DNA of 64,000 nucleotides, taken from contig NZ_QOCW01000011.1 of assembly GCF_003318295.1 (NCBI RefSeq), positions 1 to 64,000 of the forward strand, in the 5' to 3' direction. Shown here in pieces: positions 1-8,763 of the stretch (position 1 is its first letter; the number at the start of each line of letters is the position of its first letter). Made by a program: the position numbers and the translations under genes. Under the pieces are notes generated by a model. The model was not told the origin of the DNA. It saw only the letters and a program-made list of their open reading frames with translations, and searched no databases. Source of the DNA: Bacillus taeanensis (GTDB taxonomy: Bacteria; Bacillota; Bacilli; Bacillales; UBA6769).

Positions 1-250
1 TTTTTTGACGGAGCATTTGTTTACTATAGGCAATCGCCGCATGAGCCATTCCCTGCTCATTTTTGCCTTGAATGACTTTTAAATGGCCTGCATCTTGTTC
101 AAGCGCTTCGCCAATTCCTAATACATTGCCGTGCCCAAAGATGTTGAAAATTCCTTCGACGAAAGGAAACTCTTTGCCATCAATTGAAACATACTGCTGA
201 TTAAGAAACTTTATAAGTGCTTGTGCTGTAGTAAGTCGAATTGTTTCCAT
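1..250 (-). CDS. iolD: IolD, THcHDO hydrolase, N-terminal fragment
   Basis: The first 83 codons of a gene that leaves the window at base 1. IolD is the ThDP-dependent hydrolase that opens 3D-(3,5/4)-trihydroxycyclohexane-1,2-dione to 5-deoxyglucuronate in inositol catabolism. The visible part has the IolD N-terminus [20 protein letters not shown] followed by [13 protein letters not shown] and NEQGMAHAA, the pyrimidine-binding region of ThDP enzymes. It starts 38 bases downstream of the iolC stop and is probably the third gene of an aldolase-iolC-iolD transcript. Family identity is clear; the catalytic C-terminal part cannot be seen. Confidence 0.93.
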   Translation of the reverse strand, partial: METIRLTTAQALIKFLNQQYVSIDGKEFPFVEGIFNIFGHGNVLGIGEALEQDAGHLKVIQGKNEQGMAHAAIAYSKQMLRQK

Positions 251-288
251 AATTCCTCTACCTTTCGTTATTTTTTATCTCAAATCTA

Positions 289-1308
289 TTAAGCTCTTGC
301 TACCATTTCACCATGTTCTTCTTTTGCTTTTTGGATAAATTCTTTTACTGCTTCTGCAGTTGGCATATCTTCTGAACAGCTGTGGCTGCCAACAACGATC
401 GCCGCTGAAGCGCTTCCGAATTCTAATGCATCGATCACTTCCCAGCCTTCAAGAAGTCCGTAAATAAACGCGGATGCATAGGCGTCTCCACCGCCAAATG
501 ATTTTAACAGCTGAACCGGAAACGGTTTAATTTGATAAGAACCGCCGTCTTTTGTATAAGCAACAGATCCTTCTTTACCATGTTTAATCACAACAATTTC
601 ACTGCCAAAACCGAGCCAGCGGTCTGCCGTTTCACGATCAGTGCTTTGTTCTTTCGTAATAAGCGCTTCCATTAAGTCAAACTCTTCACGAGAGCCGATG
701 ATAATATCACTCATTCTTGCCGCAATTGAATAATAAAGGGCGATATCTTCTTTTGATTTCCATGTATAGCTGCGGTAATCAACATCAAAGATGACAACTG
801 TACCGTGCTTTTTCGCATATTCTGCCGCCTGTAAAACCGCTTCACGTGAAGGACTGGCAGCGAGTGCTGTTCCTGAAACAACGATCGCTTTTGCACGTTT
901 AATATAATCCTCATTAATCTCGTCCGGCTCTAAGCTTAAATCAGCAACACCATTTCGATACATTAAAATACTGCTTTCAGTTGGGCTTAAAATTTCTGTA
1001 AACGTAAGACCTAATGATTCTCCATTTTTCGCAATCGCAATATTAGATGTATCAATATCTTCTTTTTCAAAATAGTTTGTAACGAATCGTCCAAACTGGT
1101 CATCGGATACTTTTCCAACAAAGCCAACTTTCTTACCAAGTCTCGATAACCCAACAGCAATATTCGCCGGAGAACCGCCTACATATTTTGTGAATGTGCG
1201 GCTTTCTTCTAATGGTTTATGAATATCATTTGGATTAAAGTCAATAGCCACACGCCCAATTGGAATTACATCAATATCTTTTGTTTGATCAAATTTAATC
1301 GTGTTCAT
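289..1308 (-). CDS. iolC: 5-dehydro-2-deoxygluconokinase IolC
   Basis: PfkB-family sugar kinase of 339 residues. It phosphorylates 2-deoxy-5-keto-D-gluconate with ATP; the product then goes to the IolJ aldolase. The PfkB N-terminal signature GGSPANIAVGLSRLG is at residues 44-58 and the C-terminal signature FGGGDAYASAF at 271-281, with Asp275 the expected catalytic base. Length is close to B. subtilis IolC. It follows a class II aldolase by 17 bases and precedes iolD, so an operon is likely. The ATG is preceded by a purine-rich GGGGGAAAACGTA stretch. Nothing appears missing. Confidence 0.93.
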   Translation of the reverse strand: MNTIKFDQTKDIDVIPIGRVAIDFNPNDIHKPLEESRTFTKYVGGSPANIAVGLSRLGKKVGFVGKVSDDQFGRFVTNYFEKEDIDTSNIAIAKNGESLGLTFTEILSPTESSILMYRNGVADLSLEPDEINEDYIKRAKAIVVSGTALAASPSREAVLQAAEYAKKHGTVVIFDVDYRSYTWKSKEDIALYYSIAARMSDIIIGSREEFDLMEALITKEQSTDRETADRWLGFGSEIVVIKHGKEGSVAYTKDGGSYQIKPFPVQLLKSFGGGDAYASAFIYGLLEGWEVIDALEFGSASAAIVVGSHSCSEDMPTAEAVKEFIQKAKEEHGEMVARA

Positions 1309-1325
1309 TACGTTTTCCCCCTTTT

Positions 1326-2171
1326 TTATACTCGGTTACTGCTTCCGAAGATGTTCATATGATAGGTTACATTTTCATATGCTGCTTGAATGACATCTTG
1401 ATGATAATCAAAATAATCTGAATATGGTTTTAATTGAACGGCTTTATTTACATTGTCAATCACTCGGTTAAATGTTGACGTTGCTACATTTATTTTGCGG
1501 ATACCTGATCCAATAGACTTTTGGAAATCTTCAGGACTGATTCCTGAGCCGCCGTGTAACACTAATGGAATGTCAACTTGTTCATTAATTTCATGAAGAC
1601 GATCTAATCGTAAGTTTGGATCCCCTTTATACATCCCATGAGCATTACCAATCGCAATTGCTAACGCATCCACCTTTGTTTCATCTGCAAAACGTTTTGC
1701 TTCTTCAGTACTTGTAAGTAATATTTCAATATCTTCTGAGCCGTCTTCGCTGCCGCCTACTCTGCCAATTTCCGCTTCTACTGTTGCGCCGTATTGTTTG
1801 GCTAAAGAAACGATTTCTTTTGTATTTTGGATGTTCTTTTCTAATTCATGATGAGAACCATCATACATAACAGAACTAAAACCAACCTCTAAGGCCTGTT
1901 TAATCTTTTCAACTGTCATGCCATGATCAAAATGAACCGCTACAGGAACAGCTGCATTTTTTGCAGCTTCGACCATTAAAGGACCGATCATATGGAGCGG
2001 GGAATGATTAAGGCGTACTTCTGCAATTTGCAGAATTAAAGGAGATTTTAACTCCTCAGCCGCTTTAATAGCTCCTAATACCATTTCCATATTCGCAATA
2101 CTAAAAGCTCCTACTCCGTAATTTCCTTCCTCTGCTTTCGCCAAAATATCTTTCATTTTTACTAATCCCAT
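1326..2171 (-). CDS. Class II aldolase, IolJ-like paralog
   Basis: Zinc class II fructose-bisphosphate/tagatose-bisphosphate-type aldolase, 281 residues. Probable zinc ligands are His83 (HFDHG, with Asp82 as catalytic acid/base), His178 (GNAHG) and His206 (LHGGSG). Its place directly before iolC argues that it cleaves 2-deoxy-5-keto-gluconate 6-phosphate to malonate semialdehyde and DHAP. However, a much closer match to B. subtilis IolJ lies at 55871-56737, so this is a second, more divergent copy. It could have the same activity or act on a related ketose phosphate. Two AAGCGCTT operators sit 46-78 bases upstream of the start. Confidence 0.85.
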   Translation of the reverse strand: MGLVKMKDILAKAEEGNYGVGAFSIANMEMVLGAIKAAEELKSPLILQIAEVRLNHSPLHMIGPLMVEAAKNAAVPVAVHFDHGMTVEKIKQALEVGFSSVMYDGSHHELEKNIQNTKEIVSLAKQYGATVEAEIGRVGGSEDGSEDIEILLTSTEEAKRFADETKVDALAIAIGNAHGMYKGDPNLRLDRLHEINEQVDIPLVLHGGSGISPEDFQKSIGSGIRKINVATSTFNRVIDNVNKAVQLKPYSDYFDYHQDVIQAAYENVTYHMNIFGSSNRV

Positions 2172-2216
2172 TTGTTGTTTACCTCTTTCTCTTCTACCTA
2201 TTAAGTATTTTTCTTA

Positions 2217-2249
2217 TAAGCGCTTAACCTTTATGGATTAAGCGCTTAA
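2217..2249. promoter_or_regulatory. Tandem IolQ-type operators before aldolase-iolC-iolD
   Basis: Two palindromes, TAAGCGCTTA at 2217-2226 and TTAAGCGCTTAA at 2238-2249, with centres 22 bases (about two helical turns) apart. They precede the aldolase start at 2171. The half-site and CG centre are typical of LacI-family operators and resemble the B. subtilis IolQ site. Binding is inferred. Confidence 0.75.
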
Positions 2250-2282
2250 CCCAATCCGGTAAAAATAAAGATTTTCAATGAT

Positions 2283-3305
2283 TTAATTTAACGTGTATTG
2301 TTTATTCGCCACTTTTACTGGTTTACCAGTTTCAAATGACTCCTTCGCCGCTTTTGCTATTAATTCAGCTTGCAATCCATCGTTTCCTTCACATACTAAT
2401 GGTGTGTTGTAGAGAACAGAATTTATAAATGCATGTGTTTCATTAATATAAGCATCTTTATAACGCTCTAAAAAGAAATATTGCGGCTTATCCTGGAACA
2501 CTCCTTCAGCTGTACTTATTTCAGCAGTTGTCGGCTGATCATTTTGGATAGATACACTGCCTTTTGAACCAAACACTTCAACGCGTTGATCATAGCCGTA
2601 TACTGCTTTACGGCTGTTATCAATAACGCCGATCGCACCATTTTCAAACTTTAATGTGATTACTGCTGTGTCAACATCTCCAAGCTCTGCAAAAACTGGA
2701 TCTACTAAACTTGCACCTTGTACATAAACTTCTTCTACTTCACTGCCAGTTACATAACGCGCCATATCGAAATCATGGATCGACATATCCATAAACATTC
2801 CACCTGAACTTTTAATATACTCTGCTGGCGGCGGTTCTGGATCACGGGATGTAATTTTCACAATATGTGTGTCACCAATTGTACCCGCTTTTACAGTGTC
2901 ATGTACCTTTTTAAAATTGTGATCAAAGCGGCGGTTAAATCCAACCTGAAGTTTAACGCCTGCTTCTTTTACAACTTGGAGCGCTTCTTTTGTTTCTTCA
3001 GCTGAGAAGCTTACCGGTTTTTCACAGAAGATGTGCTTGCCGGCTTTAGCAGCTTCTTTAATAATTGGTGCATGTGTATTCGTTGGTGAACAAATAAATA
3101 CAGCATCAATGTCTGAATCATTTAAAATCTCTTGATAATCTGTTGTTACATGCGGAATGCCGATTTGAGCGGCCCACTCTCTTGCATTATCTGCAAAAAT
3201 ATCAGAAATTGTTTTAATTTCAACTTGCGGAATTTGCACAATGTTTTCCGCATGAAGTCTGCCAATTCGACCTGCACCAATAATCCCAATTACTATTTTA
3301 TCCAT
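2283..3305 (-). CDS. Inositol 2-dehydrogenase family protein (IolG paralog)
   Basis: Gfo/Idh/MocA oxidoreductase, 340 residues. The N-terminal Rossmann motif is GAGRIG at 10-15, the conserved EKP has Lys96, and the C-terminal catalytic pair is Asp173/His177 (MDMSIHDFD). This is the Lys-Asp-His triad of inositol dehydrogenases, which oxidise the inositol ring to inosose with NAD+. Residues 160-180 resemble the neighbouring iolX more than the true iolG at 41037-42071, so it may act on scyllo- or another stereoisomer. Upstream lie an IolQ-type half operator (3362-3371), a GGGTTATCGATTACCC site (3637-3652) and a cre-like site (3563-3576). Confidence 0.85.
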   Translation of the reverse strand: MDKIVIGIIGAGRIGRLHAENIVQIPQVEIKTISDIFADNAREWAAQIGIPHVTTDYQEILNDSDIDAVFICSPTNTHAPIIKEAAKAGKHIFCEKPVSFSAEETKEALQVVKEAGVKLQVGFNRRFDHNFKKVHDTVKAGTIGDTHIVKITSRDPEPPPAEYIKSSGGMFMDMSIHDFDMARYVTGSEVEEVYVQGASLVDPVFAELGDVDTAVITLKFENGAIGVIDNSRKAVYGYDQRVEVFGSKGSVSIQNDQPTTAEISTAEGVFQDKPQYFFLERYKDAYINETHAFINSVLYNTPLVCEGNDGLQAELIAKAAKESFETGKPVKVANKQYTLN

Positions 3306-3361
3306 AATTTACACCTTCCTATTGTTTAATAAATGACTTGGTATCTAACTTCATCAAAAAG

Positions 3362-3371
3362 TTAAGCGCTT
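3362..3371. promoter_or_regulatory. IolQ-type operator
   Basis: TTAAGCGCTT, 57 bases upstream of the iolG paralog start; the right arm is TTTTTC instead of TTAA, so it is a weaker palindrome. Confidence 0.6.
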
Positions 3372-3562
3372 TTTCAAATAATGTTCTTTCTGTTAAGAAA
3401 GCTCTTTCATAAAAGGTTTTTCTTAACTAGTTTTTGATTTAATAGTCGTCTACCCATTGTTTCATTGTTTTCTAGTTCTCTAGTCACATTTCACTTAAGC
3501 TTTTAAGCACTTTTTTAAACCTATTCAGGAGGATAAATAGTAAGAGTATTATCTTTTATAAA

Positions 3563-3576
3563 TGAAAGCGATTTTA
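3563..3576. promoter_or_regulatory. cre-like site
   Basis: TGAAAGCGATTTTA matches 13 of 14 positions of TGNAANCGNTNNCA, the CcpA operator. It lies in the presumed promoter region of the iolG paralog. Confidence 0.5.
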
Positions 3577-3636
3577 TTTTACTACAATCAAGCTCTTCTC
3601 TTTCATTTACTAAAAAACTTTTTTCTCTTATTTTAA

Positions 3637-3652
3637 GGGTTATCGATTACCC
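3637..3652. promoter_or_regulatory. GGGTWATCGATWACCC operator, copy 1
   Basis: GGGTTATCGATTACCC. The near-identical GGGTAATCGATAACCC occurs at 42146-42161 (before iolG) and 59389-59404 (before iolT). A 16-base palindrome with a CG centre is typical of a LacI-family repressor; none is encoded in the window. Confidence 0.7.
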
Positions 3653-3867
3653 TTTTGTTGATTTAAATGTATCATAGGTTTTTAAAAAATACAATTATTT
3701 TCTGAAAATTAATCAAAAAAATTTATACAATCTGTGCTAAAAGCTTGCTGTGTAAAGAATTTTCTAGATGATATTTCTATAATGAAAACAATAAAAAGCT
3801 GTTGAAGAGTGTGCAAATAGCTATGTGAAGCACCCCTTTTCAACTATTTTCTAGTATTAAATAATTA

Positions 3868-4890
3868 TTATGCTTTTACGGCTGCTGTTTTTAACTTTAC
3901 TCTTTTTCCCGTTTTAAACGCTTCTGTTGCTGCAGCCGCAATTTCAAGAGCAACTTTACCATCATACTCTGTTACAATTGGTTTTTCTCCAAGACGGAGA
4001 CAATCGATAAAATGCTGCATTTCAATTGTATACGCATCTTTAAAGCGCTCTGGGAAAGCAGGAACAATATCATGTGTACTTCCTTGTTTTGTAAGGACCG
4101 TTACATCATGATGTTTTAATGAACCAATAATAATTGAACCTTCTGTACCAATTACTTCACCGCGAATATCATATCCGTAAGCAGCATTACGGCTTCCTTC
4201 GATGTCTGCTGCAGCACCGGATTCAAATGTTAAATAAGTAAGCGCTTGATCAACATCGCCAAATTCTTCCATGAAATCATTCATTAAAATATTTCCGTGT
4301 GCTGATGCTGAAGTTACTTCTTCACCAATCAAAAATCTCGCAACATCATAATCATGAATCGACATATCTAAAAAGATGCCGCCGCTGTTTTTAATAAATT
4401 CTGCTGGTGGTGCACCAGGATCACGTGATACCGCTTTAAAATAAATTGGTTTTCCAATATCACCAGCTAGAATACGGCGCTTCGCTTCGCTATAGGCCGG
4501 ATCAAAACGTCTCATAAAACCAACTTGGCAGGTAACATTGTGTTTCTTAATCGCTTCAATCACTTCATCTGCTTCATGTACATATTGTGTAAGCGGCTTT
4601 TCAACAAAAATTTGTTTGCCGTTTTCCGCTGCTTTTTTAATCATTTCAACATGTGTACTTGTTGGGGTTGCAATAATAACTGCATCAATGTTTGGATCTT
4701 CTAAAATTTCCGCCGGGTTTTTTGTCCAGTTGTCTACTCCAAGCTTTTGTGCAGTTTTTTCAGCTGCGTCACCAAATGGATCGGCAACATTCACAAGCTT
4801 TGCTCCACGTACTTGTGAAGCTAAATTTTCAGCATGCCAATATCCTAATCTTCCAAGCCCTAATACACCGCATTTAATTTGTTCTGCCAT
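3868..4890 (-). CDS. iolX: scyllo-inositol dehydrogenase IolX
   Basis: Gfo/Idh/MocA NAD-dependent dehydrogenase, 340 residues from the chosen start. It closely follows B. subtilis IolX throughout (GLGRLGYWHAENLAS near the N-terminus, then EKP with Lys98, QVGFMRRFDPAY, and Asp175/His179 in LDMSIHDYD). IolX oxidises scyllo-inositol to scyllo-inosose. The longer reading frame begins at 4911, but only the ATG at 4890 has a Shine-Dalgarno (AGAGAGGG, 6 bases away), so the 4890 start is used. Two strong IolQ-type palindromes lie upstream, matching the known control of iolX by IolQ in B. subtilis. Confidence 0.9.
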   Translation of the reverse strand: MAEQIKCGVLGLGRLGYWHAENLASQVRGAKLVNVADPFGDAAEKTAQKLGVDNWTKNPAEILEDPNIDAVIIATPTSTHVEMIKKAAENGKQIFVEKPLTQYVHEADEVIEAIKKHNVTCQVGFMRRFDPAYSEAKRRILAGDIGKPIYFKAVSRDPGAPPAEFIKNSGGIFLDMSIHDYDVARFLIGEEVTSASAHGNILMNDFMEEFGDVDQALTYLTFESGAAADIEGSRNAAYGYDIRGEVIGTEGSIIIGSLKHHDVTVLTKQGSTHDIVPAFPERFKDAYTIEMQHFIDCLRLGEKPIVTEYDGKVALEIAAAATEAFKTGKRVKLKTAAVKA

Positions 4891-4996
4891 TTTTATCCCT
4901 CTCTCTTTCATCGTTAACTTTGTTTATTAATAGTCTAATGTGTATAGATCTTTCTTTTTAAAAGTTAATAATACTATAAGAATCCCCTAAAAAAGG

Positions 4997-5008
4997 AAAG
5001 CGCTTAAC
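4997..5008. promoter_or_regulatory. IolQ-type operator
   Basis: AAAGCGCTTAAC, about 110 bases upstream of iolX; it pairs with the perfect palindrome at 5090-5115, centre to centre about 100 bases, a distance compatible with looping. Confidence 0.65.
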
Positions 5009-5089
5009 CAAACCTTATGAATTTATTATAAATAGTTTTTAAGTGTTTTTCAACCATTATCATTAATAATTTTATAAATATTTTCTTAT

Positions 5090-5115
5090 TATAAGATTAA
5101 GCGCTTAATCTTATA
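5090..5115. promoter_or_regulatory. 26-bp perfect palindrome, IolQ-type operator
   Basis: A perfect 26-base inverted repeat centred on AAGCGCTT (core GATTAAGCGCTTAATC at 5095-5110). It is the most symmetric copy of the motif in the window and lies between the epimerase stop and iolX. Expected to be the highest-affinity site; inferred from symmetry only. Confidence 0.75.
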
Positions 5116-5225
5116 GATGAAGATAGTGTTTCCGCACTATACTATGCTCTAAATATTTTCTTATGCATAGTAAGTTTTTTCGATTCCGATTGCCATCAAA
5201 ACTCAAAGACAAAGCTTAGGATTGA

Positions 5226-6062
5226 TTATAAGCTAACCTTGGCTTCATCCCATTCTTTTAATTTTCTTAAAGACTCCTTATAGTAACCTACTACTTTTTC
5301 TAGGGAGTTGTCATCCTTTATTGGTGTAAACGGATTCGGACCTTCAGCTACCATTTCCATGATGATTGGTCCCTCATAACCTATTTCATGTAAAGCTTCA
5401 ATTTGACCTTTAATATTAGAATGACCCTCACCTACACCCTGCCTGTTTGAATCCGTCACATGATAGACACCTAGTTTATCTCCCGTCTCCTTAATAGCTT
5501 TAATCGGACAAGCTTCTTCAATATTCATATGATACGCATCTAATAAAACATAAAGGTTCTTACTCTTCACTTCATTAATTAAATGTAATGCTTCTTGAGC
5601 TGTCACAATTTGGTGGTTTTCATAGCGGTTTAATACTTCAAACACAACCTCAATGTCAAGCTCCTCCGCTTTCTTCAAAATCTCTGACGAACTGTTTACA
5701 AGCAGGTCCCAATCTTTTGATAAGTTTCCACATCCATGTGTTTTCCCAACATCACCATGTAAACAAATTCTATTAACACCAAGCTTTCGTGCCCAACTTA
5801 ATAAATCTAAAAAATATTGAACAGCACGAGCACGAATCTGATCATCTGCACTTGAAATGTCTACATTATCTGGTGTTACTGATAATATTTTTAAATCAAA
5901 CTTTCTTAAAACAGCCTGCAGCTCTTCAGGATTTTGTGATAAATCCCCTTGAACTTCCACACCATTCACGCCAATCTCCTTAGCAATTTTACATTTCTCT
6001 TCAAAAGGTATTTCCCCAAGAGTCCATAAGCAAAGACCATAATCTCTCACCATTTTATTCAT
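5226..6062 (-). CDS. Ketose 3-epimerase-like sugar isomerase (DTE family)
   Basis: TIM-barrel AP-endonuclease-2 fold protein, 278 residues. Candidate metal ligands Glu142 (FEVLNRYE), Asp175 (LLDAYHMN), His201 (YHVTDSN) and Glu236 (IMEM) have the same spacing (33, 26, 35) as the Mn ligands of D-tagatose 3-epimerase. It is unlike IolE and unlike the IolI at 56778. Between the ABC permease and iolX, it probably interconverts an inosose or a ketose entering the inositol route; the substrate is unknown. The second ATG (MVRDYG) is possible; the first is kept. A hairpin separates it from the permease gene. Confidence 0.82.
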   Translation of the reverse strand: MNKMVRDYGLCLWTLGEIPFEEKCKIAKEIGVNGVEVQGDLSQNPEELQAVLRKFDLKILSVTPDNVDISSADDQIRARAVQYFLDLLSWARKLGVNRICLHGDVGKTHGCGNLSKDWDLLVNSSSEILKKAEELDIEVVFEVLNRYENHQIVTAQEALHLINEVKSKNLYVLLDAYHMNIEEACPIKAIKETGDKLGVYHVTDSNRQGVGEGHSNIKGQIEALHEIGYEGPIIMEMVAEGPNPFTPIKDDNSLEKVVGYYKESLRKLKEWDEAKVSL

Positions 6063-6103
6063 AACAATACCTCTTTTCTTTTTAATACGCTATTATCAAT
6101 ACG

Positions 6104-6146
6104 AAACTCATCGCTATTAAGCACTTAACTTAATAGCGATGAGTTT
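6104..6146. terminator. 18-bp-stem hairpin with embedded operator-like loop
   Basis: Arms 6104-6121 and 6129-6146 are perfectly complementary. The loop region contains TTAAGCACTTAA (6117-6128), a one-base variant of the operator. The T-run on the minus strand is short, so it may be a processing or 3'-protecting hairpin after the permease gene rather than a strong terminator. Confidence 0.6.
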
Positions 6147-6162
6147 TACCTTTTCTATTAAT

Positions 6163-7152
6163 TTAAGATTTCTTATTCCCTCGCTGACGAAGCACATCAA
6201 CATATACAGCTGCAATGATAACTAAACCGATAACCGTCATTTGTAAATCTGCCGAGACATTTAATAGATTTAATCCATTACGAAGAACCGCAATGATAAT
6301 TGCTCCAATTAATGTTCCCCATACTGTACCAACACCGCCGAAAAAGCTTGCGCCACCGATAATAACTGCGGCAATCGCATCAAGCTCATACATTAAACCT
6401 GCAAGCGGAAACGCAGAGTTTACACGGCCTACCATAACAAGACCTGCCAAACCAGCCATAAGACCGCTGATTGTGTAAACGATGACTAAAATCCGATTCA
6501 CATTTATACCAGATAAGTGCGCTGCTTCTTTATTACCGCCAATCGCATAAATATAGCGGCCTGTTTGCGTTCGTGTTAAGAAGAAATGGAAAATAATATA
6601 TACAGCGATAACAAGTAAGAAACTGACTGGAAGCGGACCAACAAATTCACTTCCTAAAAATTGAATTAAATATGGAAAGCCTGCAATTGGAGCTGCTGCT
6701 GTAATAATAAGCGCTAACCCACGCGCAATGTTCATCATCCCGAGTGTTGAAATAAACGGGTGTGGAAGACGAAGCTTCGTTAACATGATGCCATTGATCC
6801 AACCGAAAAATGCTCCGACAGCTAAACAAACAAGGATGCCAAGAATTGGACTCATTCCCATATTGACAGAAACAACGCCCATCACCATAATCGAAACTGC
6901 AAGCACAGAACCAACCGATAAATCAATCCCAGCTGTTAAAATCGGAAGAAGCATTCCTACGGCTAAAAGAGCGTTAACAGAAGATTGTCTTGCAATGTTC
7001 ATCACATTATGAACCGTCATAAATTTATCCGATAAAATCGTAAGTGCTGTACAAAGTAGAATTAATCCAATTAATGCGCCAAATTTACTCACAAACTCAT
7101 TTATATTTTTCTTTGACTCTTTCGTTTCTTGTTTTACCGCAATTTCCGCCAT
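6163..7152 (-). CDS. RbsC-type ABC permease (inositol/sugar import)
   Basis: Membrane permease of the ribose/inositol ABC family, 329 residues with about ten hydrophobic segments. The family motif ELDAIAAVIIGGASFFGGVG lies at roughly 255-275 and the conserved GIDLSVGSVLA at about 65-75. It begins one base after the stop of the ATPase gene, so the two are translated together. With the binding protein and ATPase it forms a type II carbohydrate importer. Genome position among iol genes suggests inositol (compare Caulobacter IatP), but ribose or another polyol cannot be excluded. Confidence 0.85.
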   Translation of the reverse strand: MAEIAVKQETKESKKNINEFVSKFGALIGLILLCTALTILSDKFMTVHNVMNIARQSSVNALLAVGMLLPILTAGIDLSVGSVLAVSIMVMGVVSVNMGMSPILGILVCLAVGAFFGWINGIMLTKLRLPHPFISTLGMMNIARGLALIITAAAPIAGFPYLIQFLGSEFVGPLPVSFLLVIAVYIIFHFFLTRTQTGRYIYAIGGNKEAAHLSGINVNRILVIVYTISGLMAGLAGLVMVGRVNSAFPLAGLMYELDAIAAVIIGGASFFGGVGTVWGTLIGAIIIAVLRNGLNLLNVSADLQMTVIGLVIIAAVYVDVLRQRGNKKS

Positions 7153-7153
7153 A

Positions 7154-8662
7154 TTACATACCTCCTGTAGCCGCTTTCATTATTTTTTCCTGCGTCGCTT
7201 CTTTTCGTGATAGATCACCGGAAATCTTTCCTTCATGCATCACAAGAATACGGTCACACATCCCTAATAGTTCAGGCAGTTCTGATGAAACAATAATTAC
7301 AACTGCCCCGTTTTCAACAAGCGAATTAATGAGACGGTACACTTCAACTTTTGCACCAACATCAATACCCCGCGTTGGTTCATCAAAAATAAATACTTTC
7401 GCCTGCGTACAAAGCCATTTCGCAATAACCACTTTCTGCTGATTTCCGCCGCTTAATTTTCGCGCATGAAGATTAATATCAGACGGACGAACCTGCAGTT
7501 CTTTCACATACGTTTTTGCTGCTTCTTTAATATCCCCTAACTGAATCAGTCCGCCTTTTTTAAACTTCTTCAAACTGGAAACGCCAATATTAAAATCAAG
7601 CGTCTGATCTAAAATTAACCCTTCTCCTTTACGGTCTTCCGTAATAAAGGCAAGACCAGCACCAATGGCATCTTTTGGTGATTTAATGTTTACTTCTTTT
7701 CCGAACACTTTAATCGTTCCGCTTTCTTTTAGATCCGCTCCAAAAACCGCGCGCATCACTTCGGTTCTTCCAGCTCCTACTAACCCTGATACACCAAGAA
7801 TTTCACCTTGATAGGCGGTAAAATTAATTTCCTGATTCGAACCTTTTAAGCGTAGATTCTTAACCTTCAAACCCTCTTGCCCTTTTTCAAAATACTGCTT
7901 CGGATATTTCTCATCCAAGCTTCGACCTACCATCAATTCAATCATTTTATCTACGCTCGTTTCTTTCACGGGAAGTGTTGCAATCCCGGCACCGTCTCGT
8001 AAAATTGTAATTCTGTCGCCCATCCGCTTAATTTCTTCTAAGCGGTGCGAAATAAATACAATACCCATTCCCTGACGGCGAAGTTCATCGACGGTCGCAT
8101 AAAGCTGTTCTACTTCCGATCCGCTTAAACTTGCAGTTGGCTCATCCATAATTAAGAGCTTTGCATCCACAGTTAATGCTTTGGCTATTTCTACTAACTG
8201 CTGTTTACCAATCCCCAATTCTGAAACCTTTTTATTTAATAAGGATGGATCCTGCCCTAAACGTTTCAAATGCTTGGCAGCTTCTTCTTTCATTTTCTTA
8301 CGGTTTAAGAAGGAATATTTCCCGCTTTTTTTCAGTTCACGGCCGAGAAAGATATTTTCATAAACAGTAAGCTCTTGGACAACATTTAATTCCTGGTAGA
8401 TTGTAGCGATGCCTAGTTCCATCGCTTCAGAAGGCGTATTGTATTCAACTTTGTTATCTTCCCAATAAATCTCGCCGGCATCTTTTGTGTATGCTCCGGT
8501 TAAAATTTTAATAAGCGTTGATTTTCCAGCCCCGTTTTCACCGAGCAATACGTGTACTTCACCTGCTCTTACGTCAAAATCAATCCCTTTTAAAACATGA
8601 TTTCCGGCAAAGCTTTTTCGAATGCCTTTTACTTCTAACAGGGTGTGGTTATTTTCACTCAT
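7154..8662 (-). CDS. RbsA-type ABC transporter ATPase
   Basis: Double nucleotide-binding-domain ATPase, 502 residues. The first domain has Walker A GENGAGKST at 41-49 and Walker B LLIMDEPTASL near 165. The second has the degenerate Walker A VGAGRTEV near 295 and an intact signature LSGGNQQKVVIAKW near 404. This asymmetry is normal for RbsA/MglA/IatA. It energises import through the adjacent permease. SD GGAGGAAT is 5 bases before the ATG. Substrate is inferred from context as inositol or a related sugar. Confidence 0.88.
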   Translation of the reverse strand: MSENNHTLLEVKGIRKSFAGNHVLKGIDFDVRAGEVHVLLGENGAGKSTLIKILTGAYTKDAGEIYWEDNKVEYNTPSEAMELGIATIYQELNVVQELTVYENIFLGRELKKSGKYSFLNRKKMKEEAAKHLKRLGQDPSLLNKKVSELGIGKQQLVEIAKALTVDAKLLIMDEPTASLSGSEVEQLYATVDELRRQGMGIVFISHRLEEIKRMGDRITILRDGAGIATLPVKETSVDKMIELMVGRSLDEKYPKQYFEKGQEGLKVKNLRLKGSNQEINFTAYQGEILGVSGLVGAGRTEVMRAVFGADLKESGTIKVFGKEVNIKSPKDAIGAGLAFITEDRKGEGLILDQTLDFNIGVSSLKKFKKGGLIQLGDIKEAAKTYVKELQVRPSDINLHARKLSGGNQQKVVIAKWLCTQAKVFIFDEPTRGIDVGAKVEVYRLINSLVENGAVVIIVSSELPELLGMCDRILVMHEGKISGDLSRKEATQEKIMKAATGGM

Positions 8663-8693
8663 TTAAATTCCTCCTCTCACTAACCCCTTAGAG

Positions 8694-8704
8694 TAAGCGC
8701 TTAA
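8694..8704. promoter_or_regulatory. IolQ-type operator inside the ABC cluster
   Basis: TAAGCGCTTAA between the binding-protein and ATPase genes, 32 bases before the ATPase start. It suggests either an internal promoter or a roadblock site. Confidence 0.55.
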
Positions 8705-8709
8705 CTTAA

Positions 8710-8751
8710 AGGGAAAAGAGAATGACATGTTAAGATAAAACTCTTTTCCCT
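8710..8751. terminator. Intercistronic hairpin after binding-protein gene
   Basis: AGGGAAAAGAG at 8710-8720 pairs with CTCTTTTCCCT at 8741-8751. Such hairpins after binding-protein genes usually stabilise the upstream message or stop part of the transcription, giving more binding protein than membrane subunits. Confidence 0.65.
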
Positions 8752-8763
8752 CACTTTATTAAC

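Larger units (their letters stand above)
3306..3867. other. 562-bp regulatory gap, iolG paralog to iolX
   Basis: No credible gene in either strand. It is AT-rich and holds the sites listed separately, a weaker TTAAGCACTT at 3503-3512, and a short direct repeat of AAGAAAGCTCTTTC type near 3395-3410. A separate promoter for the iolG paralog is the simplest reading. Confidence 0.7.

Noticed and set aside
4538..4930. 130-codon plus-strand frame opposite iolX
   Set aside because: Antisense shadow of iolX; no ribosome site.
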